From Tethya wilhelma (Eukaryota > Porifera > Demospongiae > Tethyida > Tethyidae), in assembly GCA_964030475.1 (NCBI GenBank), contig CAXIPT010000002.1, forward strand, positions 3,226,454-3,290,453: DNA of 64,000 nt, in the 5' to 3' direction. This document shows, piece after piece, positions 24,480-35,866 of this stretch. Each line of letters opens with the position of its first letter. The stretch's first letter is position 1. The position numbers and the translations under genes are program-made. The notes under the pieces are model-generated. The model was not told the DNA's origin. It saw nothing but the letters and a program-made list of their open reading frames with translations, and did not search any database.

Positions 24480-26130
24480 TTAAAAAGATGAAGGCACATT
24501 CAATATCCAAAGTTTTCCTTCATCATCATACGCATGAACCAATGGTTTCGCCCCGGAAATTTCACTCACAGTAACAACAGAGTACTTGAGGTGTAGTTCC
24601 TTTTTGGATGTATCAATGATAACAAGACTTGTAGCTGGATCTCTTTCATACTGTTCAAACCAGTTTACATGTATGAGTTCATTTGTTTGTGTTTTGTAAG
24701 TGTGCCGAAATGTTCTTTTAACTTCTCCAAAGACAACTCTCTTTGTGCCAGTTGGGTTCTCAACAACATTGTATACAATGCACGATGAGTGCTTGGCTGT
24801 TGGTTTGCTAGGAGAGTATCTAATAATCCTACCATGGTTATCTAGTTTGGTCAAGAAGTTCACATGTACAACATTGTTGACTGGGGTGTTTTCATATTCC
24901 ATTGAATTATCTTGATACACTCCTGATTCTTGATAGAATTGCTTAAGGTTCTCAAACTCGTAGGTATCCAAGGACTTAACATTGTTCACTCGGTCATCAT
25001 CATAATCCATATTCACATTCTCATCATTATCATCAAGAACTCCATCAACATCTGATACTGAATCTTGGGGTAGTATTTTTGCTAGTGCAAGAAAACATGC
25101 AAGTTCATAGAGGCGATACGTTTCAACAACAGTAGACTCTGGATATCTTCTGTTGTGTACACGACGAGCAATCCACGAATTAAAACGTTCTAATGAATAC
25201 ATCCAGAAGTTGTAGGCTGGTCCAAATCGTCTAAGAAACATAGGGAGGTGGTGCAATAAATGAAAAACAATTACATGAAGTGAAACAGGAAAGTCACGCT
25301 CTAAAAGAGCAAGAACTCTATGTGTCCTGTACTCCAGTACTTCAAGACGTGAGATATCAAGTTCTTCGGCCAGTAGCTCACTCATGACATCACATAGTTC
25401 AATCAAAGTCTTGCGTTGAAAAGAACCTAGCATACCTCTGATACAATATTTCAATATTCCTAATACAAGAGTATGTTTCCATTGCACGCTTTTCAAGTGG
25501 ATCTTCTCAGTGAACAATGGAGTTACTTTCCAGTCCATGCCATGTGGTGTGCGGATGGTTAGTGCACGTTGATTAGCAACTTTCACTTCTGATTTGGTCA
25601 ATCTGAAAGGGGCTGCAGGAATAGTAGTTTTCTTTGTTGAGATATCACCATCTGTTTCTATCGGCCATGATGAAACAAATCTCATACGGTTCTTCTCTTC
25701 ATTCCTGACTTTAACAGAATCTTCTGACCCTGATAATAGCTTGACAATATGCTCACCTATACATTTGACCAAGTGCATTGGTTCAACAGGCGTATTGAGA
25801 TGTCGATCATGATTATCAAGACAACGAAGGGCACTGTATCCAGTACAGCCTGTTGTCCGGGCATATTGTGTGCGTGCTTTGTTAGTGTCCAAAGACAAGT
25901 AGGTTTTGTTTGCATCATCAACAAAAGTTTGAGTTTTCAACATTGGGGCAGCCTCTGCACACACCTGTTTCTTAGGAAATTTGATTATGTCCAATCGCAA
26001 TGGATCATGTGGTGGGAGGAAACATCTGTGATTCAAGTACACCATTTTTGTCAGTGCTTTGCTATACTCTCCTTGTTGGCAACAGTAGGCACAACCTGAA
26101 TATGCACCAGCTCCTAAAGTTTGTTTAATT

Positions 26131-26163
<33 letters not shown>

Positions 26164-26164
26164 N

Positions 26165-26241
<77 letters not shown>

Positions 26242-28227
26242 ATGTCTGTTTGCCATTGCCTACCAACCAAAACTTTAATAGGCTAATTATTGCCAGTTAC
26301 TGAATGGGTAAAGATGACAATAGAGTATCTAGGGGTCACAGGGGGTCAATGGCAAACAAACTATAGTTGCATCAGCTTAAGTTCATGGGTACACCAGACC
26401 ATACATCAAGTGTCCTCTACCGTTTAGGCTCATGCAACCATTTCATGCGCGTACTATGTAAGCGGTTTTCGTACAGTATTATATTGCATGATGTAAACTA
26501 TGAATGTTAACCTTGACAATGGAAAACTTTGTTTTGTCCAGGATAATCTAATACATGTAGTAGAATCGAAGCTTTCAGCTTAAACGAACTGTTGTTATGT
26601 GCATCGTATATCTCCACTCCATTTAAAGACTTGACATCTTCAGCTATTATTTTCATATATGGGTCAATGTTATGTGGTTCTTTGGGCCCTGGAATTATTC
26701 CAGCGAGCATTTTTGAACTTGCAGTTTTCCTTATATGTGCAGGGAAATTTAACGGGAACAGAACTATAGGCCACATGCTGTACGAACTTTTTTCTTTGGA
26801 AAACGGATTAAGGCCATCTGTGCAGATACCAAATGCTATACCTCTCTTATCGCCCTGAAAAATCCCATTCTCCTGATACCACTCTTTCCATGCAGGTGAG
26901 CTGTGAATACTAGATATGAAAGAGTTTTGATCTTCTCCATTTTCTGTCGGCGAATCAGTATGCTTTTGAAAAAGCTGTGCTGTTTCTGGTTGACTAAACA
27001 TCCTTCTTATTCTATGTTCGAGTGGTATATGTGTAAATCTCTTTCGTGGTATTCGAGATCCTTCTGTCATGTATCGTGGTTCATTACATGTTGGACACTG
27101 GTCTAGCTTGGCATACTTCTCTCCACATTCACTGTCTCTAAACACTACACAGTCATTAATGCAACAGTGGTACTCACGAGTTGGCGTAACAACATTGTTC
27201 AAAATTTTCTGAGCATCTTTATATCCTTTTGGCAAAGTGTTTTCACTTGGAAGAATATGTTTGTGTAATATATATAGCAACCTATCGAATGCTGCTTTGC
27301 TGATACCTGGGTGAAGGGAAAACCAGGACGTAAGTATTGAAATAGCTTGAAAGGATGTGATGCTTGATCCTAAATAGAGTGGTGCACTTGACTCGACTAG
27401 ATCCTTGAAGTGCTGATCAATAGCATCAGGACACCAATTAGAATCGAAGTCAGTGTCTTCCACACATATTGGAGGAATTGTAATACTAGGGCTATCAGAT
27501 TCGGATTCAGCATGTGATTTGTCGACTGAGTCATTGCCATCAGAATCCGATTCGTCTTGAAAACTTGGCTTAACGATTCTCTCATAAGAACGTTGTTCAC
27601 AAGACTCACGCTGAAAATCCTACAATATATAGGATATGTAATCATGACACAATGTCATAGTGTATTAAACTTGATATTAAATCCAGCTTACCACAGGACA
27701 GCGTTTCTTCCTGATGGATTGTGACAATTGACAGGTTTGTGGTAAACTCTTGAAAGTTGTATTTAAATATTCTTGAAAAGGCTCATCAACCACAACATCA
27801 CCCTGAATATTTCCATCATCAGGTATGTTTACTTGAATGTCCTGTAGTTGTCAAAGTGAATATGAAAAAATTATGCATGTGATGTGAACGATTGAGCCAT
27901 GCATAGCTAAGACTGTTTGAGGTTGGGAGTACAGTACACTTATCTAGATATGCCACGGTGCTAAATTCACCATACAAAACTATTATAAACGAACAAAACT
28001 GAGGTATGGAGTTTATAGTATATTCATTTATAATCACGTCATTGATGAAATAACAATGGACATACCAATTCTTTCTCATGCATAGTTGAAGAAACAATAC
28101 GACGCTTCCTAGTCTTTTTGGGTGCTTTATCATATTCTTGTGTTGGTATGTCACTTCTCTGGATAAACTCTACAAATGGATCGGGTACAAAGACAGTTTC
28201 ACTATTTGCTGAAGAGTCAGAGTCCAT
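24480..28227 (-). CDS. tnp2-type transposase of CACTA/EnSpm element
   Basis: Four exons: 28227-28066, 27841-27692, 27619-26512, 26113-24480; phases agree, 1017 residues, no internal stop. The N-terminal third is acidic. A zinc-ribbon-like region follows (CCINDCVVFRDSECGEKYAK, then CPTCNEPRY). The tnp2 core has GICTDGLNPFSKEKSSYSMW, then PIVLFPLNFP and IIPGPKEPHNIDPYMK. The last exon has YSGCAYCCQQGE, NTPVEPMHLVKCIGEH and a DUF4218-like stretch (LLHHLPMFLRRFGPAYNFWM, YSLERFNSWIARR). Known role: binds element ends and catalyses cut-and-paste transposition. The intron 26114-26511 contains a (CA)n tract about 20 bases upstream of the acceptor. A single N lies at 26164 within that tract. It appears intact enough to be recent. 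Confidence 0.85.
26240..26420. repeat. Interspersed repeat ending in a microsatellite (copy 2)
   Basis: Starts directly after the (TG)n tract: gtttgccattgcctaccaac, CAAAACTTTAATAGGC, ...ctaggggtcacagggggtca, ATGGCAAACAAA. Inverted gtttgccattg / caatggcaaac ends. Confidence 0.65.
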
Positions 28228-28826
28228 CTTTAGTACGCCAGTCAGTGTGGACAGAGGGAAGTAGTTATTAATAAATCATAAATTAGATGTGTAATTACAA
28301 TAATTGACACGTGACTTGAATTCAAAAATTTTTGGCAGTGGTTTGGTTCTGCAGGCAGTTCATGGACAAGAAAAAGGAAAGCGCTGATAGCTGCAAATTG
28401 GAATATGAAAGAAGTGAAAATGACCCTAGTAGAAACACGGATGTTCTATGTGCTATTAATTTCAGGAAATGATTCCCTCATACTAAGAGATGATCGTCTA
28501 CGAGCTGCCAGGTTCAAATCGTGTAAAGGAATATATGGTGCAAAGTTCTCTCGCAGGCAGCAGCACTGATTGAGATCTACATTTTGTGTTGTGGTGTAAA
28601 TCCAGCAGCCTTGAAGATGAACCTGTCCAAGGAACAGCAGCAGAAAATGTTCGAACAATTTACTATGTGGATAACGGCGCGCGTCAAGAGGCACCATCCA
28701 CGTGCCCTGGAGTCTCTTTGAACCCTGTTGTGGCAGCCACTAGCAAAGACTCCAGCCCAGGTAGCATACCTCATAACGCTATAGGTCATAATTTTAACTG
28801 AATTCTAATGTCTTTATCTGTTAGTC
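28228..28826. other. Bidirectional spacer inside the transposon
   Basis: About 600 bases between divergent starts of the transposase gene (28227, minus) and the plus-strand accessory gene (28827). Short ORFs here are not supported. A shared promoter region is plausible. Confidence 0.4.
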
Positions 28827-29008
28827 ATGGATGATCCTGTAGATAATGAGCACACTGACAACAAGGATGCTGAAGGCACGGAGACCGACAAGGATGCTGA
28901 AGGCACGGAGACCGACAAGGATGCTAAAGGCACAGATACTGATGCTGATGAAATCGCAAAAAAAGACGTTGAAGAAACGTCCAGTTGTTCAGGTGTGTCT
29001 TGTAACTC

Positions 29009-29042
<34 letters not shown>

Positions 29043-29198
29043 TGTGTTTGTTTGTTTGTTTGCCATTGCCTAGCAACCAAAGTCTCTATAGGCTAATTGC
29101 CGGTTACTGGTTGGGTACATGTGTTTGTGGGTGTAACAAATTTGTTGACATCTGACAGCCATTTATGATTTCACACATACACGTACACACACACACAT

Positions 29199-29234
<36 letters not shown>

Positions 29235-30828
29235 TCACTCACTCAAGACTTCAGTGTTGAAGACTTTTTCAACAAGGAACCCAAAAACGTTGCCAGGAGG
29301 AAATTACATGTAGGATTGGATTGTATTGTGTATTGTATAATTCCTTACAATGTTGACACATTAATGCAGTATATCATCAGGAAAGCCTGCAAGGAAACAC
29401 TTGTATGGGGGAAAAAGGATTTCCGTGGTGTTCCTCATGCCAAAAAATGCTACATATTTGACCGGGTAAACTGAGCAGGATTTTTTTTTTTTTTTGATAC
29501 AATGACATTGAATGTGTCTGTGTATAGGTTGTGAAAGGCACTTTACCAGAGATGAGACTTTATGAGAGTCGAGTTGATGAAGAAATGAAACGAATGCTTG
29601 TTAATGCTAAGCAGTATCAAAAACACAAGGTAAACATGTTGTATTAGCATGTTTACATTATCTTCATACTTGTATATTATTGTACATAGAGTCCACTCAA
29701 GAAGACATCACCTAAAAGAAATAGTCCAATCAAGAGTACAAGAACATCACCACGCTTAGTGAAGAAAAATGCTACGGACAATGGAAAAAAGAAAGTCAGT
29801 TCTACATGTATATTTGTGCTATGTTGCACCTTTGATCACTTTAGCATGTTTTGTAGATTGGCCCTACAACTAGTGAAAGTGGTGTAAAGAGGAAAATACT
29901 AACAAAAGTTTCAAAAGTTTCAAAAGTGTGTCAGCCTATGTTTACACTGCCTGTACTTACAAAATATGCATTTATTCTACAGGCTAAGCAGATCACACCC
30001 CTGGAATCAGAATCAACAGGCCAGGTACATAATTATTTGCTCTACAGGTGCATAATTTTAATACAACCTTTAGCAACATCTTTTATGCACACATTATAAT
30101 AGTCTACAAGTGCCTACGTTAATCGAGTTACTGCTAGTCGTCTGACATCATCTCGTGTAAGGACTTTGCTGAAGGTAAGACCAACAAAACCTTGTTTATT
30201 TGACCTATATTATTATCATTGATTTGTCTTTCTTGTTTCATGTAGACCTTTGACTTTCAATCTGATGTGGCTTATGTTCCTGGGTATGGGTTACAATCAT
30301 TATTATTGGTGATATATACATATTGCATTTTAATTTACTTGTTATTATGATTTAACAGAGATTCGGTCAAAGTCTTACATGGAGAGAAAGAGATTGCAGA
30401 AGCTATTTTTCTGCAGCAAATAGATGGTATGTTATATGTTAAGCATTGCCTGTTACAACCCTCATGCACAATGTTTGTATGCACTTTCTACCTAAATTAG
30501 ATGTCTTTGTTGAGCTAGCGTTTGTCAAAATCTCTGAAAACCATTCTAATGCCGATGAAATTAATCTGTACAAACCTGTACCATCAAATGGCACATTGGG
30601 ACGAGTTGAGAAGAATATGTTTCATGAACTTGAGGTACATTACATACTGATAATTGTATAAAAGTATCATCTGATATTGCTATGCGTATACATGTACAGG
30701 CAAATGATTTTTTCCAGTGGAAAAATGAGAAAATTTCAGGAACATCACATCGTACATTGGCTACAGGTCGTAATCTACGTACAGAACGCAAAGGTGTTGA
30801 CTATTATGCAGCAAGCAGCATGCATTGA
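28827..30828 (+). CDS. Transposon accessory gene, multi-exon, basic Ser/Pro-Lys-rich
   Basis: First exon 28827-28992 (MDDPVDNEHTDNKDAEG) includes a 27-bp tandem repeat encoding DKDAEGTET; its donor is CAG|GTGTGTC. Further exon-like blocks: 29248-29309 (DFSVEDFFNKEPKNVARRKL), about 29373-29468 (KACKETLVWGKKDFRGVPHA), 29529-29630 (VVKGTLPEMRLYESRVDEEM), about 29690-29794 (SPLKKTSPKRNSPIKSTRTS), and later blocks ending in DFFQWKNEKISGTSHRTLAT and a stop near 30828. The SPKR/SPIK repeats look like DNA-binding tails. The joint between the second and third blocks does not fit a simple phase, so the model is provisional. By position it could be the tnpA-like partner of the transposase; this is inference only. 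Confidence 0.5.
29010..29260. repeat. (GT)n and (CA)n/(TCAC)n microsatellites flanking a repeat copy
   Basis: (GT)n at 29012-29050, then tttgtttgtttgccattgcc and the rest of the interspersed repeat to about 29115, then (CA)n and tcactcactcactc at 29180-29245, ending at the acceptor of the next exon. Confidence 0.8.
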
Positions 30829-31317
30829 GATCAAGTGTTAACTTCGAGAACATAATCTGTTGTGTTGGGTTAATTGAACATCCCTCCATGCATTTATACA
30901 TGACTATCTCTTAAGCTTGTAGAACTTCCAGGTTGTGTTGTGTTGTGTTACGTGTGATGTATTCTTTGAGTATGCTATGTTTGAATTCTAATTCATTTGT
31001 TATTAAAATTTGAATACAACACTAAAAACAATATCATTTTAAGATTAACATTACCTTTATTCAAACCGTTTCAATACAACCAGACAGCATAGAAATAATA
31101 TCATTTTCAGAAGGTTTTAATCACATTTTCAGTGAATAAGTGGTCCGATTTCCACATGGTATTCAAACTGATTTCATACCAACTTCAAAACCTTTTCATA
31201 CCTTTTAATTCATCAGGTTTTAATACAACTGTTTTAGCTTGTTTTAAGATAAAACAGAATCCAGATAAGATCCGGAATATTTTTTTTCCAGATTCTGAAA
31301 TTACAAGCAGTTTTCAA

Positions 31318-31715
31318 TGCTTAGTTCTAAGCATGGTAGATTAGACCTAAGCCACAGGCGCTTAGATCTAAGCCTAGATAGATTAGGCCTAAGCTGTGCG
31401 CTTAGATGTAAGCCTGGAATGATTAGGCCTAAGCTGTGCGCTTAGATGTAAGCCTGGATAGATTAGACCCAAGCTGTACGCTTAGATCTAAGCCTAGATA
31501 GATTAGGCCTAAGCCGTACGCTTAGATCTAAGCCTGGATAGATTATAGACCTAAGCCGTGCGCTTAGATCTAAGTCTGCGGATAGATTAGGCCTAAGCCA
31601 CAGGCGCTTAGATCTAAGCCTGGATAGATTAGGCCTAAGCCGTGCGCTTAGATCTAAGTTGCGCGCTTAGATCTAAGCCTGAGCCTAATCCGGGCGCTTA
31701 GATCTAAGCCTCCAT
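31318..31715. repeat. Minisatellite built of palindromic hexamers
   Basis: About nine units of roughly 40-45 bases, each holding cttagatctaag and attaggcctaagc separated by cctggatag and cgtgcg. Both cores are themselves palindromes (AGATCT, AGGCCT). It abuts the right end of the transposon. Confidence 0.85.
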
Positions 31716-32000
31716 GCGTTAAGGGGGATTCCCTGAGTTAACAATAGGCCACATGGCATGGCATGTGACTCCCTCCACCTCCCATAGCTCTGCTGACAAC
31801 TTCCAAGTTCTAAAGAGTCCAGGATCCGAAACTTCAAGGTGGTGAGAGAAACCATAGTACATAGTGAAATATAAAAGGTACTTCTGAAACTAAAAACTAA
31901 CTAAAATACTAAAAATTATAGGCTAATCTAAATACTACATACCAGTATACAAGCAATATAATTTATAAACTTGTGTGTAATGTCAGATAGCTCCAGTAGT
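31716..32000. other. Intergenic, no gene seen
   Basis: Short AT-rich stretch between the minisatellite and the 3' end of the next gene. Confidence 0.5.
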
Positions 32001-33588
32001 TTATCTCTCCATGAATTCTAGTTCTTTCTTAAGCCACATCTGAATGCTTTTACTAAGCTTGTTTGTTGGAGTTAGCTTTATAATTTGCATAACTGATGTG
32101 AGTTGTATAACTGTCGGTTTGTACCGATTGTCTGGTCGCCATGGCTGGGTGTATGCACCCTTGAACCACTGCACCTCGATTGTGTCATCTTTCACCTCCC
32201 CAGTGCACTGTGCAATCCCAGAGGAGGTAGGACACGCTTGACCTTTGTCTAATGAGGTCACTGATTAGTTTACTTATATCTCCAGAAGCGAGGGGTTTTG
32301 TAGTATTCTAAGGCCTTTTCTGAACTAAGCACTATCAATTTAGGGGGGCACCTCTCTTCTTTTCAGCTGCAGAGCCTTTGTTTTCCCGCTACTGGACTGT
32401 GGAATGTTGAAAGGAATGTTAATTAATTTTTTACATGCTTGCATTATCTCTTACTAAGAGCCAGAATGGCAAAAAATAGAGTGGTCTCTAACTAAAACAA
32501 GGGTGCTGAGTTTGAATATTGTGCTTATAAACTTCAAAAATCTTCCTGTACGCGAGTCTGCAATTTCTAATTAGTGACCTCATTACCTAAAGTTCAAGTG
32601 TGTCCTACCTCCTCTGGTGCAATCCATGGTTTACCATTGTACTCGTCTTCTGAGGGTAGCACAGCAATAATATTCCCTTTTTTGGGGGTTCCCTATAATT
32701 GAAATATAATTATGCTATGGTGACTCATGCTGTACATGTGTTAGTACAGTATCAGCTGTACTATAATATTTTTCTGCAGTCGGCTAGTGTCCAACTTATA
32801 AAGCCCATTTTAGGCCTATGATAATTATACTATACAACAATTTCACCTGGAATGCATTTTGTCTGGAGGTAGATCTTTTCTTTCCTGTGTACACCTGCAT
32901 TCATGTATTCAAAGTAACATTGTAAGTTATGTTGTAAACACATATTTATTTGATTGTTATACCTACCTCAGGACGGGCATTTTCTCTGTCCACATACTTC
33001 TGTATGGCTTGGTGGAGTTGTGTTGGAGGAGGTGGAGGAGGAGAATGGCTGCCACGGTCTTCTTGCTCTGGAATTTGCCGGGAACTGATCCAGCTGTCAA
33101 TTGGAATCTGTTTAGTTGATGTTCCCCTGCTTCTGACCATCTCAATGTGGTCTTCCCACTCTTTACGTTTGGATTCTGAAAAGTACTCGGGTACTTTCTT
33201 GATATCCTCCACAAGTGAATCAAGATCCAGCTGTTCAGTATTGCCTTCAACAGTTGGAGTGAGATCAGACATTGACGACAAGTCTGTTTTGAAGATCTGA
33301 AGTGAGGACGGTTGTGTGCCATCGTCACGTTCTTCACTCAAGTCAGGGAGCCACTTTTTGTCGTCACTCCAAAACTTGTACGTCATCTCCACACTTCCAT
33401 CTTCCATCAAGCGGATGCGATAATGGTGAGGCTTCGTGTGATAGTAGATCCCATCTAGGTCTTCTTTGATCCACTCCTTTATATCGTACACCTCTGTGAT
33501 ACTGGAAACACTTGGGGAAGGAGTGTAGCTTTTTGTTAAGGCTAGCTTCAGGTCCTGGACAGTTAGAGCATCGTTTTTGTCTAGATAG
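32001..33588 (-). CDS. Unrecognised protein with acidic N-terminal part and a Trp-rich C-terminal domain
   Basis: Exons: about 33588-32967 (LDKNDALTVQDLKLALTK..., YHTKPHHYRIRLMEDGSVEM, Pro-rich SPPPPPPTQL, ending ENARPE), 32692-32609 (GTPKKGNIIAVLPSEDEYNG, ending WIAPEE) and 32207-32001 (CTGEVKDDTIEVQWFKGAYT, ending LEFMER). All joins are phase 0. The last two exons were evidently one: the 401-base intron between them is mostly a MITE (see 32211-32625). The C-terminal block resembles small Trp-rich domains at the ends of many invertebrate hypothetical proteins, including transposon-linked ones, but no named family was recognised. The 5' start is unclear; the first exon may begin at an acceptor near 33588, where a VWC-exon relic is fused. 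Confidence 0.5.
32211..32625. mobile_element. hAT-like MITE inserted in a coding exon
   Basis: The 399-bp element 32219-32617 has inverted ends cagaggaggtaggacac and gtgtcctacctcctctgg, with similarity continuing about 50 bases inward. It is flanked by direct repeats TGCAATCC (32211-32218 and 32618-32625), an 8-bp target duplication. CAG ends plus an 8-bp duplication fit the hAT superfamily. No ORF inside. Confidence 0.85.
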
Positions 33589-33599
33589 CTGTGCATGCA

Positions 33600-33648
33600 T
33601 GTCCGAACAGTTAGGACGAGGACAGTCGACATCTCTGCACTGGCGTTC

Positions 33649-33684
<36 letters not shown>

Positions 33685-33929
33685 TGTGTACGAGAGGGAT
33701 TCCATATGCACATGCTTGTATGCATGATTGTGTCGCAGACTTCACTCAACTGCAAGCAAATGTAACCTATAGAGCACTATGAGTGCCTTACCACTTGGAC
33801 GCAGGGATGGAGTGAAAATGACACAAAGGGGACATGGACAGTTCCCCTCAGCAGAGTGACCAGGAATGATGGCATCACAATTTGGCGGTAGATAGCAGGG
33901 GTAATAGGGACAGGGGATTGAGGGGCCAT
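33600..33929 (-). pseudogene. VWC-like cysteine-rich exons, truncated
   Basis: Exon 33929-33792 (DGPSIPCPYYPCYLPPNCDA, GNCPCPLCVIF) has good AG and GT borders in phase 1. It is followed by the start of a second VWC exon at 33652 (VERQCRDVDCPRPNC) after a (CA)n acceptor. The second exon loses its cysteine pattern about 15 residues in, where the sequence becomes the first exon of the neighbouring unrecognised gene. Its intact counterpart is at 40307-40566. VWC modules are extracellular and often bind TGF-beta-family ligands; that role is only family knowledge here. Confidence 0.55.
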
Positions 33930-34550
33930 CTAAGGGAGTTAGTTGGAACAAAACAAATGACACTGTATAGAACATTAATTTTATACAATAGTATGAAATG
34001 TTACTTGAACTGTCTACATGCATAGCTATTAGGGCGGAGTTTTTGTTTTAATTTTTTTGTCTTAGGAAAATTTTCATAATAATCTCACTTGGTCCTGAAG
34101 AAGGAACTGCCAGAGCAGCTGTATAGTAAAGATGTTAATGTCAATGAAGTCCAAGATGATGATGATAATGGTCTTGCTTGTTGTCTTTTGATGATCTGAA
34201 GATGTGATGTCTGCTCATCAAAGCAAATGGCCTCTCTTGGATAGCCTGCTGAACAGTTTGGGTTGCCATACCACCTAATTATTATCAAATTAAAGTTAAG
34301 GGTATTTTATTTTGTCCTAGCTAATAAACAAATTGTTTTGTTTACAACAACATGCAGCTGTTATACCTACCATGACCAACACCATCATAACTGTTACAAT
34401 ATCAAACTTTTAAGAGATCATTCAGGTCTACTTAAATAATATTATTTACCTATGGATATAAACTAGCCATAAAATTGGCTAGCTATAACCCACACAGTAA
34501 CAGTGCATGCATGGTGTTTTAATGCACAGGTTGAAGTAGGGTCCTGGTGA

Positions 34551-35150
34551 TGCTGTTGTCCAGAGTGGAGCACTGGACCTCGATCTCAGAGCTATTCCAT
34601 CCCGAGACACGCGTACCTTCCTGAATGCACTCAGACAACAGACAGCTCAGTGTGTGTACGTGTGTACGGTCTTGCAATGTGTGTTTATGTGGCTTATTGT
34701 TCGTGGTTCTTGAGGTCTCATGAATTATACGATGTATAGTATGGACAATCTCAAGTTTGTGTGTTTCTGGTAGTCAGGAGGAGCTAAGCTCTCTGTGAAA
34801 GTGTGTCTCCACTCTCTTTGTCAATAACATCATGAATATGATACCCCATTGTTCTGAATCACCCATCCCCGTAGATTGGTGGTTGCAGCTTGAGGGCTGT
34901 TCCTTTGATGGTACTAGGCTGCTTGAGATCAAGCAGGACTCATCCTCAGTTGTAACCATGCCTCCTTGCACTGTTGCCTGGGTAACCAAAGAGACTCAAC
35001 CCCCCTACTCCGAGGCTGATTGCATATCCCTGCCGATCTACTACAGTCCTGATAGAGACAAGCTGGTGGCTTGTTTATATAGTGGAACTCCTGGTATCAA
35101 GGTGTAGTGGGTGCAGTCAGGGGCGACTCTATATTCCTGAATAACCAATA
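34551..35150 (+). pseudogene. Relic of cytoplasmic dynein-2 heavy chain C-terminus
   Basis: Blocks in order match the DYNC2H1 tail: 34551-34643 (GALDLDLRAIPSRDTRTFLN, ALRQQTAQ), 34738-34803 (SMDNLKFVCFW, stop, SGGAKLSVKV), about 34873-35106 (LQLEGCSFDGTRLLEIKQDS, TMPPCTVAWVTKE, DCISLPIYYSPDRDKLV), then WVQSGATL and, after a 2-base TA insertion, FLNNQ and a stop. The in-frame stop at 34771-34773, a stop at 35104-35106 and the insertion show it is broken. The motor and AAA parts are absent. Two shorter relics lie at 37694-37770 and 41925-42055. Confidence 0.75.
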
Positions 35151-35394
35151 ATGTCATGTTATCATGATTATTGTTTTATTAGTGAAACATGCTATTGTCC
35201 TGTTTTAGAGACAGTTTTATCTTTATTGTTTAGTCTCAATAGATCTTATAATAATTATAATAATAATAGTACTAACAACAATGAATTAATTCTATAAGGT
35301 TATGGGCTAGGATTGAGAGATGACTTGTGTCAGTGTGGTTACAATACTATTATAGTTGCATGCCGTGGCCCTCATGCTGTCCACTTGAAGTATA

Positions 35395-35475
35395 ATGTGT
35401 CTGTGTGTGGGTGTGTGAGTGTGTGAGTGTACGTGTGAGTGTGTGTGTGTGTGCATGTGTGTGTGTGTACATGTA
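35395..35475. repeat. (GT)n-rich microsatellite
   Basis: Degenerate GT tract. The surrounding 35150-35866 is AT-rich, with repeated ataattattat motifs and no gene. Confidence 0.8.
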
Positions 35476-35866
35476 TGCATGTAGAATACACATGTGCAAT
35501 AAAATTAAACTTCACACAGTCTCTCAATAAACTAACTAACTAACTGCCTAACTGTCACTGACAACTAACCAATTGCAACCTATAACTAAATTCTGATACC
35601 AACTAGAATCTGATGTAATAATATATTGTTAGCATAATAATATTATTATACTGTACAATAATTATAATCCATATAATTTGTCTGCAATAGTAACGTAATT
35701 TATTATGCATGTGAATCCTCAAACTGTGGGATTACATGACAATGTACATGCCATGCTTAGCATAACCATTGTTAGTAAAAATACCCATACTATGGGATAG
35801 AAGCCTATTATTGAGTCATCAAACTTTGTTGTTGTATCTGCCTATTGACTACTGAATTGTGAGAGA

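Larger units (their letters stand above)
22900..31320. mobile_element. CACTA/EnSpm-like DNA transposon (approximate ends)
   Basis: Holds a tnp2-type transposase gene (minus) and two accessory genes (plus). The ends carry many short subterminal motifs in inverted orientation: ctgaaa, gtatgaaaa and tttgaat on the left (22915-23210), ttttcatac, ttttcag and attcaaac on the right (31020-31290), as is usual for CACTA elements. Exact terminal repeats and a 3-bp target duplication could not be identified, so the limits are estimates. Confidence 0.65.

Noticed and set aside
34085..34288. Minus-strand ORF (WYGNPNCSAGYPREAICFDE) next to the VWC exons
   Set aside because: Could be another exon of the cysteine-rich gene, but it lacks a full cysteine pattern and clear splice borders.
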